64,000 nt of DNA from Crenobacter luteus (GTDB lineage Bacteria > Pseudomonadota > Gammaproteobacteria > Burkholderiales > Chromobacteriaceae), in NCBI RefSeq assembly GCF_004345725.1, contig NZ_SLXG01000010.1, positions 1 to 64,000 of the forward strand. The letters are read 5' to 3'. Below the pieces are notes generated by a model, which searched no databases, was not told where the DNA came from, and saw only the letters and a program-made list of their open reading frames with translations. Shown here piece by piece: positions 17,672-26,379 of the stretch. The position numbers and the translations under genes were made by a program. Numbering within the stretch: the first letter of the stretch is position 1; each line of letters opens with the position of its first letter.

Positions 17672-17760
17672 AAACGAATGTTTGGAACAATAGCTTGAAA
17701 ATGCTGGCAAAGGGCCCGGGCTGTCGCTAGTATCGATTGCAGTCGATGACACAATCGACT
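17672..17760 (+). promoter_or_regulatory. fadL promoter region: PsrA-type operator and inverted repeat
   Basis: The 264-base gap before fadL is AT-richer than its surroundings. It holds a perfect dyad AAACGAATGTTT (17672-17683), matching the one before psrA. A TAGTAT at 17728-17733 could be a -10. Just after it is an inverted repeat AGTCGAT-N6-ATCGACT (17741-17747 and 17754-17760). The dyad ties fadL to the PsrA-like regulator; the second repeat is unassigned. Confidence 0.55.
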
Positions 17761-17802
17761 TCGCGAACAACATGCAACGAGCAATGCAGAGAGGGATAAC
17801 AC

Positions 17803-19182
17803 ATGAAGTTGAAGCAGCTCAGCCTGTCGGTCATGTTGCTGGGATCGGCCGCCAGCCTGTTCTCCGCCCAAGCCGTCGCGTCCGGTTACCACTTCGGCAC
17901 CCAGTCGGTCAGCGCGCAAGCCACCGCCAACGCCAGCGCGGCGGAGGCGGCCGACGCCAGCACCATCTTCTACAACGCCGCCGGGATGTCCAAGCTATCC
18001 GGCACGCAAGTCTCGGGTGCGCTGAACCTGGTCGCGCCGAGCGTCAAATACCGTAATGCCCAAGGCTTCTACCCCGGCGCGCCGGGCGCGCAGCAGGCCA
18101 TCCAGGGGCGTGACAGCGGCAAGCTGACCGACGACCTGGTCGCGGTGCCCCATCTTTACCTGACGCACAAGATCGACGAGCGCTTCGCGGTCGGCGTCGG
18201 CGTCTACGTGCCCTACGCGTCCGAGACCGAGTACCAGCGCGATTCGGTGCTGCGCTACAACGTCAACCAGACCGGGCTGAAAACGCTAGACGTCAACCCG
18301 GCGCTGTCGATCAAGCTGAACGAACAGCACGCCTTCGGCGTCGGCCTGCTGGCGCAGTATGCGAAGGCGACGCTGCGCCAGTTCGCGAACTTCGGCGCCT
18401 TCCCGGGAGGCGGCGGCAACGGCGCCAACGACGGCTACGCGGAGGTCGAGGGCGACGACTGGGGCTTCGGCTTCACCGCCGGCTGGCTGTGGGACGTGAG
18501 CGACCGCAGCCGCGTCGGCCTGAGCTACCGCTCGAAGGTCAAGCACACGCTGGACGGCACCGCGAAGTGGAGCAAGAGCGCCGCCTACTCCACGACGCCG
18601 AACGCGTTGGGCTACAAGGACAACGAAGGCGCCAAGGTCGACGTCGTGACCCCCGAGTCGCTGTCGCTGCACGGCATGCACAGGCTCGATCCGCGGTGGA
18701 ACCTGTTCGGCGACGTGACCTGGACCCGCCACTCGCGCTTCGACCGCGTCCAAATCGAGTACGAGAACACCAAGGTCGTCAACGGCAGCACGAGCAACAA
18801 GACCATCCTGGTGCCCGACTGGAAGGACACCTACAAGGTGTCGCTCGGCGCGTCCTACCAGGTCACCGACCCGCTGCAGTTGCGCTTCGGCGTCGCCTAC
18901 GACCAGTCGCCGGTGCCGGACGACGCGCACCGCCTGTCGACGCTGCCGGACAACGACCGCATCTGGCTGTCGCTCGGCGGCAAGTACGAGTTGAGCAAGC
19001 AAAGCTCGGTCAACCTGGCGTACAGCTATATCCATATCAAGGATGCCAAGGCCAACGTCAACGGCTATTGCGGCGGCGCGAACGCGGCGGCGGTCGCTTG
19101 CGTGTCGAGCAAGACCAACGGCTCGGCCGAATACAGGAGCCACGCGCAGATCGTGGGTGTCCAGTACAACCACAGTTTCTGA
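17803..19182 (+). CDS. fadL: Long-chain fatty acid outer-membrane transporter FadL
   Basis: A 459-residue outer-membrane beta-barrel of the OmpP1/FadL/TodX family, importing long-chain fatty acids. Signal peptide at 1-27 (core LSLSVMLLGSAASLF, cleavage after SAQAVA). The mature start SGYHFGTQSVSAQATANA and the hatch region DASTIFYNAAGMSKLSG are classic FadL. The last residue is Phe, as barrel insertion requires. It lies upstream of fadB-like and fadA on the same strand, and carries the PsrA-type dyad in its promoter. Confidence 0.92.
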   Translation: MKLKQLSLSVMLLGSAASLFSAQAVASGYHFGTQSVSAQATANASAAEAADASTIFYNAAGMSKLSGTQVSGALNLVAPSVKYRNAQGFYPGAPGAQQAIQGRDSGKLTDDLVAVPHLYLTHKIDERFAVGVGVYVPYASETEYQRDSVLRYNVNQTGLKTLDVNPALSIKLNEQHAFGVGLLAQYAKATLRQFANFGAFPGGGGNGANDGYAEVEGDDWGFGFTAGWLWDVSDRSRVGLSYRSKVKHTLDGTAKWSKSAAYSTTPNALGYKDNEGAKVDVVTPESLSLHGMHRLDPRWNLFGDVTWTRHSRFDRVQIEYENTKVVNGSTSNKTILVPDWKDTYKVSLGASYQVTDPLQLRFGVAYDQSPVPDDAHRLSTLPDNDRIWLSLGGKYELSKQSSVNLAYSYIHIKDAKANVNGYCGGANAAAVACVSSKTNGSAEYRSHAQIVGVQYNHSF

Positions 19183-19203
19183 ACCGCATAGGCGGTAAGG
19201 CGA

Positions 19204-19226
19204 GGGCGGGGCGTCGCGTCCCGCCC
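19204..19226 (+). terminator. Hairpin after fadL (weak terminator or mRNA stabiliser)
   Basis: Stem GGGCGGG / CCCGCCC at 19204-19210 and 19220-19226 between fadL and the fadB-like gene. There is no T tract, so read-through into fadB and fadA is likely; it may lower downstream expression relative to fadL. Confidence 0.4.
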
Positions 19227-19291
19227 GACAATAACAAGGCAGGCACGAGGGGCGCTGCCGTCTGATGTCCATAGACACCATCGAGGAAACC

Positions 19292-21667
19292 ATGTCTGAA
19301 TCCAAGTTCATCGTACGCAAGGTCGCCGTGCTCGGCGCCGGCGTGATGGGGGCGCAGATCGCCGCCCATCTGGTCAACGCCAAGGTGCCGACGATCCTGT
19401 TCGATCTGCCGGCCCGCGAGGGCGACAAGAACGGCATCGTCAAGAAAGCGATCGACGGTCTGAAGAAACAGAAGCCGTCGCCGCTGGCGGGCAAGGGCCT
19501 CGAGCAGTACATCCAGCCGGCCAACTACGAGGAGCATCTGCATCTTCTGAAGGAGTGCGACCTGGTGATCGAGGCGATCGCCGAGCGCATCGACTGGAAG
19601 GCCGACCTCTACCACAAGGTCGCGCCGCACCTGGGCGAGCGCACCATCTTCGCGACCAACACCTCCGGCCTGTCGATCAACACCTTGGCCGAGGCCTGCC
19701 CGGAGGGCGTGCGTCCGCGCTTCTGCGGCGTGCACTTCTTCAACCCGCCGCGCTACATGCACCTGGTCGAGATCATCCCGTGCGCGAGCTCGGACGCGGC
19801 CATGCTCGACCACCTCGAGCGCTTCCTCGTCTCGACGCTCGGCAAGGGCGTGATCCGCGCCAAGGACACGCCGAACTTCGTCGCCAACCGCATCGGCGTG
19901 TTCTCGATGCTGGCGACCATCGCCAACGCCGAGAAATTCGGCATCCGCTTCGACGTGGTCGACGACCTGACCGGCCCGCGCCTCGGCCGCCCGAAGTCGG
20001 CGACCTTCCGCACCGCCGACGTCGTCGGCCTCGACACCTTCGCCCACGTGGTGAAAACCATGCAGGACACGCTGCCCGACGACCCGTGGCACGGCCTGTT
20101 CAAGTCGCCCGAATGGTTGCAAAAGCTGATCGCCGCCGGCGCCCTGGGCGCCAAGACGAAGGCCGGCATCTACAAGAAGGACGGCAAGCAGATGTTCGTC
20201 GTCGACCCGGCCAAGGGCGACTACGTCGGCGCCGGCGAGAAGGGCGACGACGCGGTCAAGGACATCCTGAAAATCGCCGACCCGGCGGAGAAATTCCGCA
20301 AACTGCGCGAAAGCGAACATCCGCAGGCGCAGTTCCTGTGGGCATGCTTCCGCGACGTGTTTCATTACATCGGCTACCACCTGGCCGACATCGCCAACTC
20401 GGCGCGCGACGTCGACTTCGCGATCCGCTGGGGCTTCGGCTGGAGCGTCGGCCCGTTCGAGACCTGGCAGGCCGCCGGCTGGCAGCAGGTCGCCCGCTGG
20501 GTCGACGAGGATGTGAAGGCCGGCAAGGCGCTGGCCTCGGCCAACCTTCCGGCCTGGGTGCTCGAAGCCGACCGCGTCGGCGTGCATTTCGCCGACGGCT
20601 CCTTTGACGCCGCCAGCGGCAAGCGCGTCGGCCGCTCGACGCTCGACGTCTACGCGCGCCAGCTCGCGCCGGCCAGGGTGCTCGGCGAGGCGAGCGCGCC
20701 CCTGGGCGAGACCGTGTTCGAGAACGACGGCGTGCGCGCCTTCACCACCGGCGACGAGGTGCTGGTGGTGTCGTTCAAGTCCAAGGCGCACGCGATCGGC
20801 CCGGACGTGCTCGACGGCCTGAACACCGCGCTGGACATCGCCGAGGCGCGCTTCAAGGGCCTGGTGATCTGGCAGACCGAGGAGCCGTTCTCGGTCGGCG
20901 CCGACCTCGCGTCGATGATGCCGGCCTTCATGATGGGCGACTGGGACGCGATCGACGCCACCGTGCGCCGCTTCCAGCAGACGTCGATGCGGCTGCGCTA
21001 CAGCCAGGTGCCGACCGTCGCCGCGACGCAGGGCTACGCCTTCGGCGGCGGCTGCGAGTTCGCGATGCACTGCGACAAGGTGGTCGCCGCGCTCGAATCC
21101 TACGTCGGCCTGGTCGAGGTCGGCGTCGGCCTGTTGCCGGGCGGCGGCGGCTGCAAGGAATTCGCGCTGCGCGCCGCACAAGAGGCGCGCGGCGACATCC
21201 TGCCGGCGCTGAAGGACTACTTCATGGCGGTCGCGACCGCCAAGGTCGCCACCAGCGCGGTCGAGGCGCAGGAGATCGGCTACTTCAGGAAGACCGACAC
21301 GGTGGTGTTCAACGCCTACGAGCTTCTGTACGTCGCCAAACAACAGGCGCTCGCGATGGCCGAGGCCGGCTATCGCCCGCCGCTGAAGGTCAAGGGCTTC
21401 CCGGTCGCCGGCCGCGCCGGCGCCGCGTCGATCAAGGGCCAGTTGCTGAACATGTTCGAGGGCCGCTTCATCAGCGAGTACGACTTCACCATCGCCAGCC
21501 TGATCGCCGACGTGATGACCGGCGGCGACGTCGAAGCCGGCACCGAGGTCGACGAGCAGTGGATCCTCGACCTGGAGCGCAAGGGCTTCATGCAGCTGCT
21601 GAAAAACGGCAAGACGCAGGACCGCATCGCCAACATGCTGACCACCGGCAAGCCGCTGCGCAACTAA
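19292..21667 (+). CDS. 3-hydroxyacyl-CoA dehydrogenase / enoyl-CoA hydratase (FadB/FadN type)
   Basis: A 791-residue bifunctional beta-oxidation enzyme in the order dehydrogenase first, hydratase second (the FadN/YusL arrangement, reversed from E. coli FadB). The NAD fold starts at once with VAVLGAGVMGAQIAAHL (GAGVMG at 15-20). The dehydrogenase C-domain includes DTPNFVANRIGVF. The hydratase/crotonase part lies after about residue 500, with FSVGADLASM and TVAATQGYAFGGGCEFAMHC. I start it at ATG 19292 (GAGGA 5 bases upstream) and not at 19265. It precedes fadA by 61 bases. Two TTGGCCGAG copies (19685, 20536). Confidence 0.92.
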   Translation: MSESKFIVRKVAVLGAGVMGAQIAAHLVNAKVPTILFDLPAREGDKNGIVKKAIDGLKKQKPSPLAGKGLEQYIQPANYEEHLHLLKECDLVIEAIAERIDWKADLYHKVAPHLGERTIFATNTSGLSINTLAEACPEGVRPRFCGVHFFNPPRYMHLVEIIPCASSDAAMLDHLERFLVSTLGKGVIRAKDTPNFVANRIGVFSMLATIANAEKFGIRFDVVDDLTGPRLGRPKSATFRTADVVGLDTFAHVVKTMQDTLPDDPWHGLFKSPEWLQKLIAAGALGAKTKAGIYKKDGKQMFVVDPAKGDYVGAGEKGDDAVKDILKIADPAEKFRKLRESEHPQAQFLWACFRDVFHYIGYHLADIANSARDVDFAIRWGFGWSVGPFETWQAAGWQQVARWVDEDVKAGKALASANLPAWVLEADRVGVHFADGSFDAASGKRVGRSTLDVYARQLAPARVLGEASAPLGETVFENDGVRAFTTGDEVLVVSFKSKAHAIGPDVLDGLNTALDIAEARFKGLVIWQTEEPFSVGADLASMMPAFMMGDWDAIDATVRRFQQTSMRLRYSQVPTVAATQGYAFGGGCEFAMHCDKVVAALESYVGLVEVGVGLLPGGGGCKEFALRAAQEARGDILPALKDYFMAVATAKVATSAVEAQEIGYFRKTDTVVFNAYELLYVAKQQALAMAEAGYRPPLKVKGFPVAGRAGAASIKGQLLNMFEGRFISEYDFTIASLIADVMTGGDVEAGTEVDEQWILDLERKGFMQLLKNGKTQDRIANMLTTGKPLRN

Positions 21668-21728
21668 CACCGAGACGATCAGACGCCCGGCCGGCCCCCG
21701 AGCCGACCGGGCCGCAGGAGAACACCAC

Positions 21729-22931
21729 ATGACCCAGCAAGTACAGGAAGCTTACATCGTCGCCGCCACCCGCACGCCGGTCGGCAAGGCGCCGCGCGGC
21801 ATGATGCGCCACGTGCGCCCGGACGACATGCTCGCCCACGTCATCACCGGCGCCCTGGCGCAGGTGCCGGCGCTCGACCCGAAACTGATCGCCGACTGCG
21901 TGGTCGGCTGCGCCTTCCCCGAGGCGGAGCAGGGCCTCAACATGGCGCGCATCGGCGTGCTGCTGGCCGGCCTGCCCGATACCGTCGGCGGCGTGACGAT
22001 CAACCGCTATTGCTCGTCCGGCATCAACGCGGTGCAGATGGCCGCCGACCGCATCCGCCTCGGCGAAGCGGACGTGGTGATCGCGGCCGGTTCCGAGTCG
22101 ATGTCGCTGGTGCCGATGATGGGCAACAAGGTCGCGCTGAACCCGGAAATCTTCGCCCGCGACGAAAACTACGCCATCGCCTACGGCATGGGCCTGACCG
22201 CCGAGAAGGTCGCCCAGCAGTGGGGCGTGTCGCGCGAGGACCAGGACGCCTTCGCGGTCGAATCGCACCGCCGCGCGCTGGCCGCGATCGAGAGCGGCGC
22301 GTTCAAGGCGGAGATCAGCCCGCTCGACGTCACCTACCGCGTGCCCAACCTCGCGACCGGCGAGGTCGAGCATGTGCGAAAGACGCTGACCACCGACGAG
22401 GGCCCGCGCGCCGACACCTCGCTCGAGGGCCTCGCCAGGCTCAAGCCGGTGTTCGACGCCAAGGGCTCGGTGACCGCCGGCAACAGCTCGCAGATGTCCG
22501 ACGGCGCCGGCGCGGTGATCCTGGTGTCGGAAAAGATCCTCAAGCAGTTCAACCTGACGCCGCTGGCGCGCTACGTCACCTTCTCGGTCAAGGGCGTGCC
22601 GCCGGCGATCATGGGCATCGGTCCGAAGGAGGCGATCCCGGCCGCGCTCGGGCAGGCGGGCCTCGCGCTGTCCGACATCAAGTGGATGGAGCTCAACGAG
22701 GCGTTCGCCGCGCAGGCGCTGGCGGTGATCCGCGACCTCGATCTGGACACGAACGTCGTCAACCCGCACGGCGGCGCGATCGCGCTGGGCCACCCGCTGG
22801 GCGCGACCGGTGCGATCCGCGCGGCGACGCTGATCCACGGCATGCGGGGCCGCGGCCAGAGCGGCTACGGCATGGTGACGATGTGCATCGGCACCGGCAT
22901 GGGCGCCGCCGGCATCCTCGAAGTGCTGTAA
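21729..22931 (+). CDS. fadA: Acetyl-CoA acyltransferase (3-ketoacyl-CoA thiolase)
   Basis: A 400-residue thiolase completing beta-oxidation: 3-ketoacyl-CoA plus CoA gives acetyl-CoA and a shortened acyl-CoA. The nucleophile is C95 (RYCSSG), the catalytic His is in GGAIALGHPLGATGA, and the second Cys is C386 (MCIGTGMG). Full length. RBS GGAG stands before ATG 21729. Last gene of the fadL-fadB-fadA run, followed by a terminator. Confidence 0.94.
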   Translation: MTQQVQEAYIVAATRTPVGKAPRGMMRHVRPDDMLAHVITGALAQVPALDPKLIADCVVGCAFPEAEQGLNMARIGVLLAGLPDTVGGVTINRYCSSGINAVQMAADRIRLGEADVVIAAGSESMSLVPMMGNKVALNPEIFARDENYAIAYGMGLTAEKVAQQWGVSREDQDAFAVESHRRALAAIESGAFKAEISPLDVTYRVPNLATGEVEHVRKTLTTDEGPRADTSLEGLARLKPVFDAKGSVTAGNSSQMSDGAGAVILVSEKILKQFNLTPLARYVTFSVKGVPPAIMGIGPKEAIPAALGQAGLALSDIKWMELNEAFAAQALAVIRDLDLDTNVVNPHGGAIALGHPLGATGAIRAATLIHGMRGRGQSGYGMVTMCIGTGMGAAGILEVL

Positions 22932-22993
22932 AACCGGACGATCCGACCGGGACGGGGCGGCCGCACGCGGCAAGCCGGTTCCGGATGCTTGAA

Positions 22994-23020
22994 CCCCGCC
23001 GCGCGTCGGCGGGTTTTTTT
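22994..23020 (+). terminator. Terminator of the fad run
   Basis: Stem CCCGCCG / CGGCGGG with loop CGCGT, followed by seven T. Confidence 0.92.
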
Positions 23021-23040
23021 CGTCCCGGTGCGGCGCCATG

Positions 23041-23064
23041 AAAAACGCCCGGCGGAGCCGGGCG
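23041..23064 (-). terminator. Terminator of the PilZ-like gene
   Basis: Stem CGCCCGGC / GCCGGGCG with loop GGA; the A run at 23041-23045 gives a T run on the minus strand. A TTGGCCGAG copy (23075-23083) lies between this hairpin and the stop codon at 23087. Confidence 0.88.
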
Positions 23065-23086
23065 CGGGGGAGGGTTGGCCGAGGCC

Positions 23087-24607
23087 TTACAGCCGGGCGA
23101 GGGTGTCGAAGTCGCTGTGCGCGCAGTCGCCGAAGGGCGTGAGCGGCGCCTTCAGGCGGATCCGGTAGGACTGGCCCTGCACGGTCAGCACCAGTTCGCG
23201 CTGCGGCTCGGCCAGGCCCCGCGGCAGCAGGAACCAGCGCCGGCCGCCGACCGAGTTCGGCTGGGTGATGTAAAGGCCGTGCTGCGGGTCCATGTCCGGC
23301 AGCGCCGGGTCGGTCAACGACACCGCGATCGGCGAGTGGCCGAGCAGCTCGACGCCGACGCGCGCATTGCCCGAGCTTTCGCGCGCGATGCGGCGGATCA
23401 CGCCCAGTTGCGGCGTCCCGCCGCTCTCGCGCACGCACAGCAGCCGACCCAGCGCGAGCGGCTCGATGTCGCGTCCGTAAAAGTTCAGGCCCATGCCGGT
23501 CTGGCTGACGTCCTGGATGCGCCAGTCCTCGTGGCTGCCGTCGGTCGCGTGCGCCGGCTGCTGCACCTTGGCGAGAAAGGCGATGCGCTCGAAACCGACG
23601 TCGACCTCGGCCTGCTTCAACTGGGGCGAGCGTTCGGACTTGCGCAGCGATACGCCGCCGTCGCGCGCCCAGCGCGTCGCGAGCTTGGCGCACAATTGCT
23701 CCCATTCGTGCTCGGACAGGCGCAGCCGCGTCTGCGTCAGCAGCGGCGGCAGGCCCTTGTCGAGGTCGAGCATGATGTCGGCCAGCCGGTTCGCGAACGG
23801 CTGGCCCGACCAGTAGCGCACGCCTGGGCCGAGCATGCCGCGCCGCATGGTTTGCGGCGGCGCGGCGGCCTCGAGGTCGAGCAGGAAGACCGGCTCGTCG
23901 ACGAGGTTGGCCTGCCGCTCGAAGCGGGTGCAGCCGGCCAGACCGCCGAGCAGCCGCTCGACCGCGACGATCTCGACCGGGCGCAGGTTGTCGGTCTGCG
24001 CCAGCTTGAGCATCGCGCCGCGCAGCAGGATCTGCTCGCAGCTGGTTTCCTCGCGCTCGCTCTCGTAAAGCCGGATCGGCTGGCGTTCGCAGCCCTGTTC
24101 CTCGGCCGACAGGTAGAGCCGGTAGCCCTGCTGCCAGAGCTGGCCGTCGGAGTTCAGGTAATTCAGCGCGTTCCACAGCGTCAGCCGCATCTGGTGGTTG
24201 AGCGCGCGCGCGGTCGCCAGCCGGATGTCGGCCGCCAGCGCCGGCTGCGGGTTGCCCTGCTGCAGCTTCAGGCAGATCAGGTAGGCCTTGGAGAGCTGCT
24301 GCAGGTAGGCGAGGATGCTCGGCTGGAAGGACTTCACGCCGGCCTTGCCGGCGAGGAAGTCGTCGCACAGCTGGGTGTGGATGACGTGGGTACGCTCGTC
24401 GATATAGAGCAGGGTCTTGAGTCTCTCCTTCAGCGAGATCTCGGTGTCGGCGTTGATCTTGGCGATCGACTTGACGATCTCGACCAGCGCGCCGGCGTAC
24501 TCGGCCTCGGGCAGCGCGTTGACCAGCGTCGTCGCGGACTGCGTGAGGCTCGACTGGGGGCCGTTGCGGCTGACCAGCGAGCTGACCAGTTTCTTGAAAT
24601 CGAACAT
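23087..24607 (-). CDS. Hypothetical protein with PilZ-like C-terminal domain
   Basis: A 506-residue cytoplasmic protein without signal or membrane segments. The first ~250 residues are helical and Leu/Gln-rich (LAYLQQLSKAYLICLKLQQG). The last third contains WRIQDVSQTGMGLNF, which fits the second PilZ motif (D/N)xSxxG for cyclic-di-GMP binding, with beta-rich flanks. The first PilZ motif RxxxR is not clear, so nucleotide binding is uncertain. I do not recognise the full-length family. It is transcribed alone, toward the fadA terminator, from a start with no strong RBS; ATG 24607 begins MFDFKKLVSSL. Confidence 0.75.
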   Translation of the reverse strand: MFDFKKLVSSLVSRNGPQSSLTQSATTLVNALPEAEYAGALVEIVKSIAKINADTEISLKERLKTLLYIDERTHVIHTQLCDDFLAGKAGVKSFQPSILAYLQQLSKAYLICLKLQQGNPQPALAADIRLATARALNHQMRLTLWNALNYLNSDGQLWQQGYRLYLSAEEQGCERQPIRLYESEREETSCEQILLRGAMLKLAQTDNLRPVEIVAVERLLGGLAGCTRFERQANLVDEPVFLLDLEAAAPPQTMRRGMLGPGVRYWSGQPFANRLADIMLDLDKGLPPLLTQTRLRLSEHEWEQLCAKLATRWARDGGVSLRKSERSPQLKQAEVDVGFERIAFLAKVQQPAHATDGSHEDWRIQDVSQTGMGLNFYGRDIEPLALGRLLCVRESGGTPQLGVIRRIARESSGNARVGVELLGHSPIAVSLTDPALPDMDPQHGLYITQPNSVGGRRWFLLPRGLAEPQRELVLTVQGQSYRIRLKAPLTPFGDCAHSDFDTLARL

Positions 24608-24634
24608 GAAGGTGCGTGCCTGTCTTGAAGGTTG

Positions 24635-25567
24635 TCATCTTATGACAGCGTCGGGACCGGGTAAATCCTCGTTTTCGATAGGGAGGAGCGCGGCGCGGCA
24701 GGCGTGCTCGAGCGCGGCGGCCAGCGTGCGCATCAGCCGCGATTCGCCGCGCCAGCGGTGCCAGTAGAGCGCCAGGTCGATGGTGTGACCGGGGGCGAGG
24801 TCGAGCAGTTCGCCGGCCGCGAGCGCCGGCTGCGCCATCGACGCCGGCACCATGCTCCAGCCCAGCCCCAGCCGCACCGCCTCGAGGATGCTCTGCGGCG
24901 ACGGCAGCGTCAGCCTGGGGTAGTCGCCGCGGTAGCCGGCGACGCGCGCCAGGTACTCGGTCTGCATGTCGTCCTTCGCGCTGAACACGATGGCCGGCGC
25001 CGCGGCGAAGCGTTCGGCGCGCGGCCCGTCCGGGAAATGGCGGCGCGCGAAGTCGGGCGAGGCCATGCCGTGGTAGCGCATCACGCCCAGCGGCAGGCAG
25101 TCGCCGCCCTGTACCGGCCGCGGCCGGGTGCTGACGCAGGCGAGCACGTGGCCCTGGCGCATCAGCTCGAGCGTGTAGTCCTGGTCGTCGAGCACCACGT
25201 CGATCAGCACCCGCTCGGCGCGGCATACCGGCGCGATCGCGGCGACGAACCAGGTCGCCAGGCTGTCGTTGTTGACGCCGAGCGCCAGCCGCGTCCAGCC
25301 GGCGCCTTGCTGCGGCGTCTCGAGGCTGTCGAACAGCTCGGCCTCGAGCAGGTGGATCTGCCGGTAGTGCTGCAAAAGGCGGCGCCCGAGCGCGGTGGTG
25401 CCGACCGGCAGCGTGCGCGTCAGCACCGGTTGGCCGAGCCGCTCCTCGAGCTGGCGGATGCGCTGCGATACCGCCGACTGGGTGATGAACAGCCGTTCGG
25501 CGGCCTTGTCGAAGCCGCCGCTGTCGACCACGGCGGCGAGCGCTTCGAGGTGTTTGGGGTCGAGCAT
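24635..25567 (-). CDS. argP: LysR-type regulator ArgP (IciA)
   Basis: A 310-residue LysR activator. The N-terminal helix-turn-helix FDKAAERLFITQSAVSQRIRQLE is the ArgP form, followed by the effector domain. ArgP controls the arginine/lysine exporter argO in response to basic amino acids. It stands divergent to argO with 109 bases between, the arrangement found in many proteobacteria. I use ATG 25567 (MLDPKHLEAL), since the longer start is TTG. A TTGGCCGAG copy at 25430 is read in the Leu-Gly-Gln frame. Confidence 0.92.
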   Translation of the reverse strand: MLDPKHLEALAAVVDSGGFDKAAERLFITQSAVSQRIRQLEERLGQPVLTRTLPVGTTALGRRLLQHYRQIHLLEAELFDSLETPQQGAGWTRLALGVNNDSLATWFVAAIAPVCRAERVLIDVVLDDQDYTLELMRQGHVLACVSTRPRPVQGGDCLPLGVMRYHGMASPDFARRHFPDGPRAERFAAAPAIVFSAKDDMQTEYLARVAGYRGDYPRLTLPSPQSILEAVRLGLGWSMVPASMAQPALAAGELLDLAPGHTIDLALYWHRWRGESRLMRTLAAALEHACRAALLPIENEDLPGPDAVIR

Positions 25568-25572
25568 GAGCA

Positions 25573-25591
25573 ATATTAGTTTTGCTGATAT
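25573..25591. promoter_or_regulatory. ArgP binding site candidate in the argP-argO gap
   Basis: An AT-rich dyad ATATTAG-TTTTG-CTGATAT (one mismatch in the arms) lies just upstream of the argP start within the divergent promoter region. LysR sites have the T-N11-A pattern, which this fits. It may serve both autoregulation and argO activation. Confidence 0.5.
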
Positions 25592-25676
25592 CTCATCATA
25601 ACAATGAATTTAACTTAATTCCGGCTTCCGGCTACCTTGTCGGCATCGCTTCTGCCGCCCGCCACAGGATGCCGCC

Positions 25677-26297
25677 ATGGATTTCGCCGTCTACCTTTCC
25701 GCCCTCGGGATCACCGCCAGCCAGATCGTCGGCATCGGCCCGCAAAACGCCTTCGTGATCCGCCAGGGCATAGGCCGCAGCCACGTGCTGCCCATCGTCG
25801 CGATCTGCATCGCTTGCGACATCCTGCTGATCTCGGCCGGCGTGCTCGGCGTCGGCGGCTGGGTCGCCGGCCATCCGGCGCTGATGCGCTGGGTGGTGTG
25901 GGGCGGTGCGGCCTTCATCGCGTGGCTGGGCGTCAAGTCCTTGCGCGCGGCCTTCACGCCCAGGGCGCTCGACGCAGCCGGCGACGTCGAGCGCGGCAAG
26001 CGTAACGCGATCCGCACCATCCTCGTCGTGACCTTGCTCAACCCCTACGTCTGGCTCGATACGGTGGTGCTGATCGGCAGCGTGTCGTCGGTGTACGGCG
26101 CGGCGGCCAAGCTGTCGTTCATCCTCGGCGCCAGCACCGCGTCCTGCCTGTGGTTCCTCGCGATCGGCGTCGGCGCCGGCCGGCTCGCGCCGTGGTTCGA
26201 GTCGCCCCGAAGCTGGCGTGTGCTCGACGGCGTGATCGCGGCGGTGATGTTCTTCACCGCGACGATGCTGGTGACGCAGTTCGGCTTCGGCCGCTGA
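25677..26297 (+). CDS. argO: Arginine/lysine exporter ArgO (LysE family)
   Basis: A 206-residue inner-membrane exporter with six predicted helices. The diagnostic LysE segment GIGPQNAFVIRQGIGR is near the N-terminus and LLNPYVWLDTVVLIGSVS is in the middle. It exports arginine, lysine or the toxic analogue canavanine. It is paired with divergent argP, its expected activator. The start ATG 25677 has a GGATGCC context and is first in frame after the promoter. Confidence 0.92.
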   Translation: MDFAVYLSALGITASQIVGIGPQNAFVIRQGIGRSHVLPIVAICIACDILLISAGVLGVGGWVAGHPALMRWVVWGGAAFIAWLGVKSLRAAFTPRALDAAGDVERGKRNAIRTILVVTLLNPYVWLDTVVLIGSVSSVYGAAAKLSFILGASTASCLWFLAIGVGAGRLAPWFESPRSWRVLDGVIAAVMFFTATMLVTQFGFGR

Positions 26298-26310
26298 TGG
26301 GCGCGTGCTG

Positions 26311-26352
26311 CCAAACAAACAGCCCGGTTTTCATGCCGGGCTGTTTGTTTGG
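26311..26352. terminator. Bidirectional terminator between argO and prmB
   Basis: Perfect 17-base stem (26311-26327 and 26336-26352, arms beginning CCAAACAAACAGCCC) with an 8-base loop. It serves convergent argO and prmB. Confidence 0.88.
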
Positions 26353-26379
26353 TCGCGGCGCCGCAAGGGCCGAGCGGGC

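Noticed and set aside
15106-17919. 937-codon leftward frame opposite fadE
   Set aside because: Shadow of a full-length FadE reading frame, with His/Arg/Asp-rich composition.
21588-25226. 1212-codon leftward frame across fadA, the PilZ-like gene and argP
   Set aside because: It spans genes on both strands plus two terminators. Its translation is Arg/Ala/Gly/His-rich without any conserved motif.
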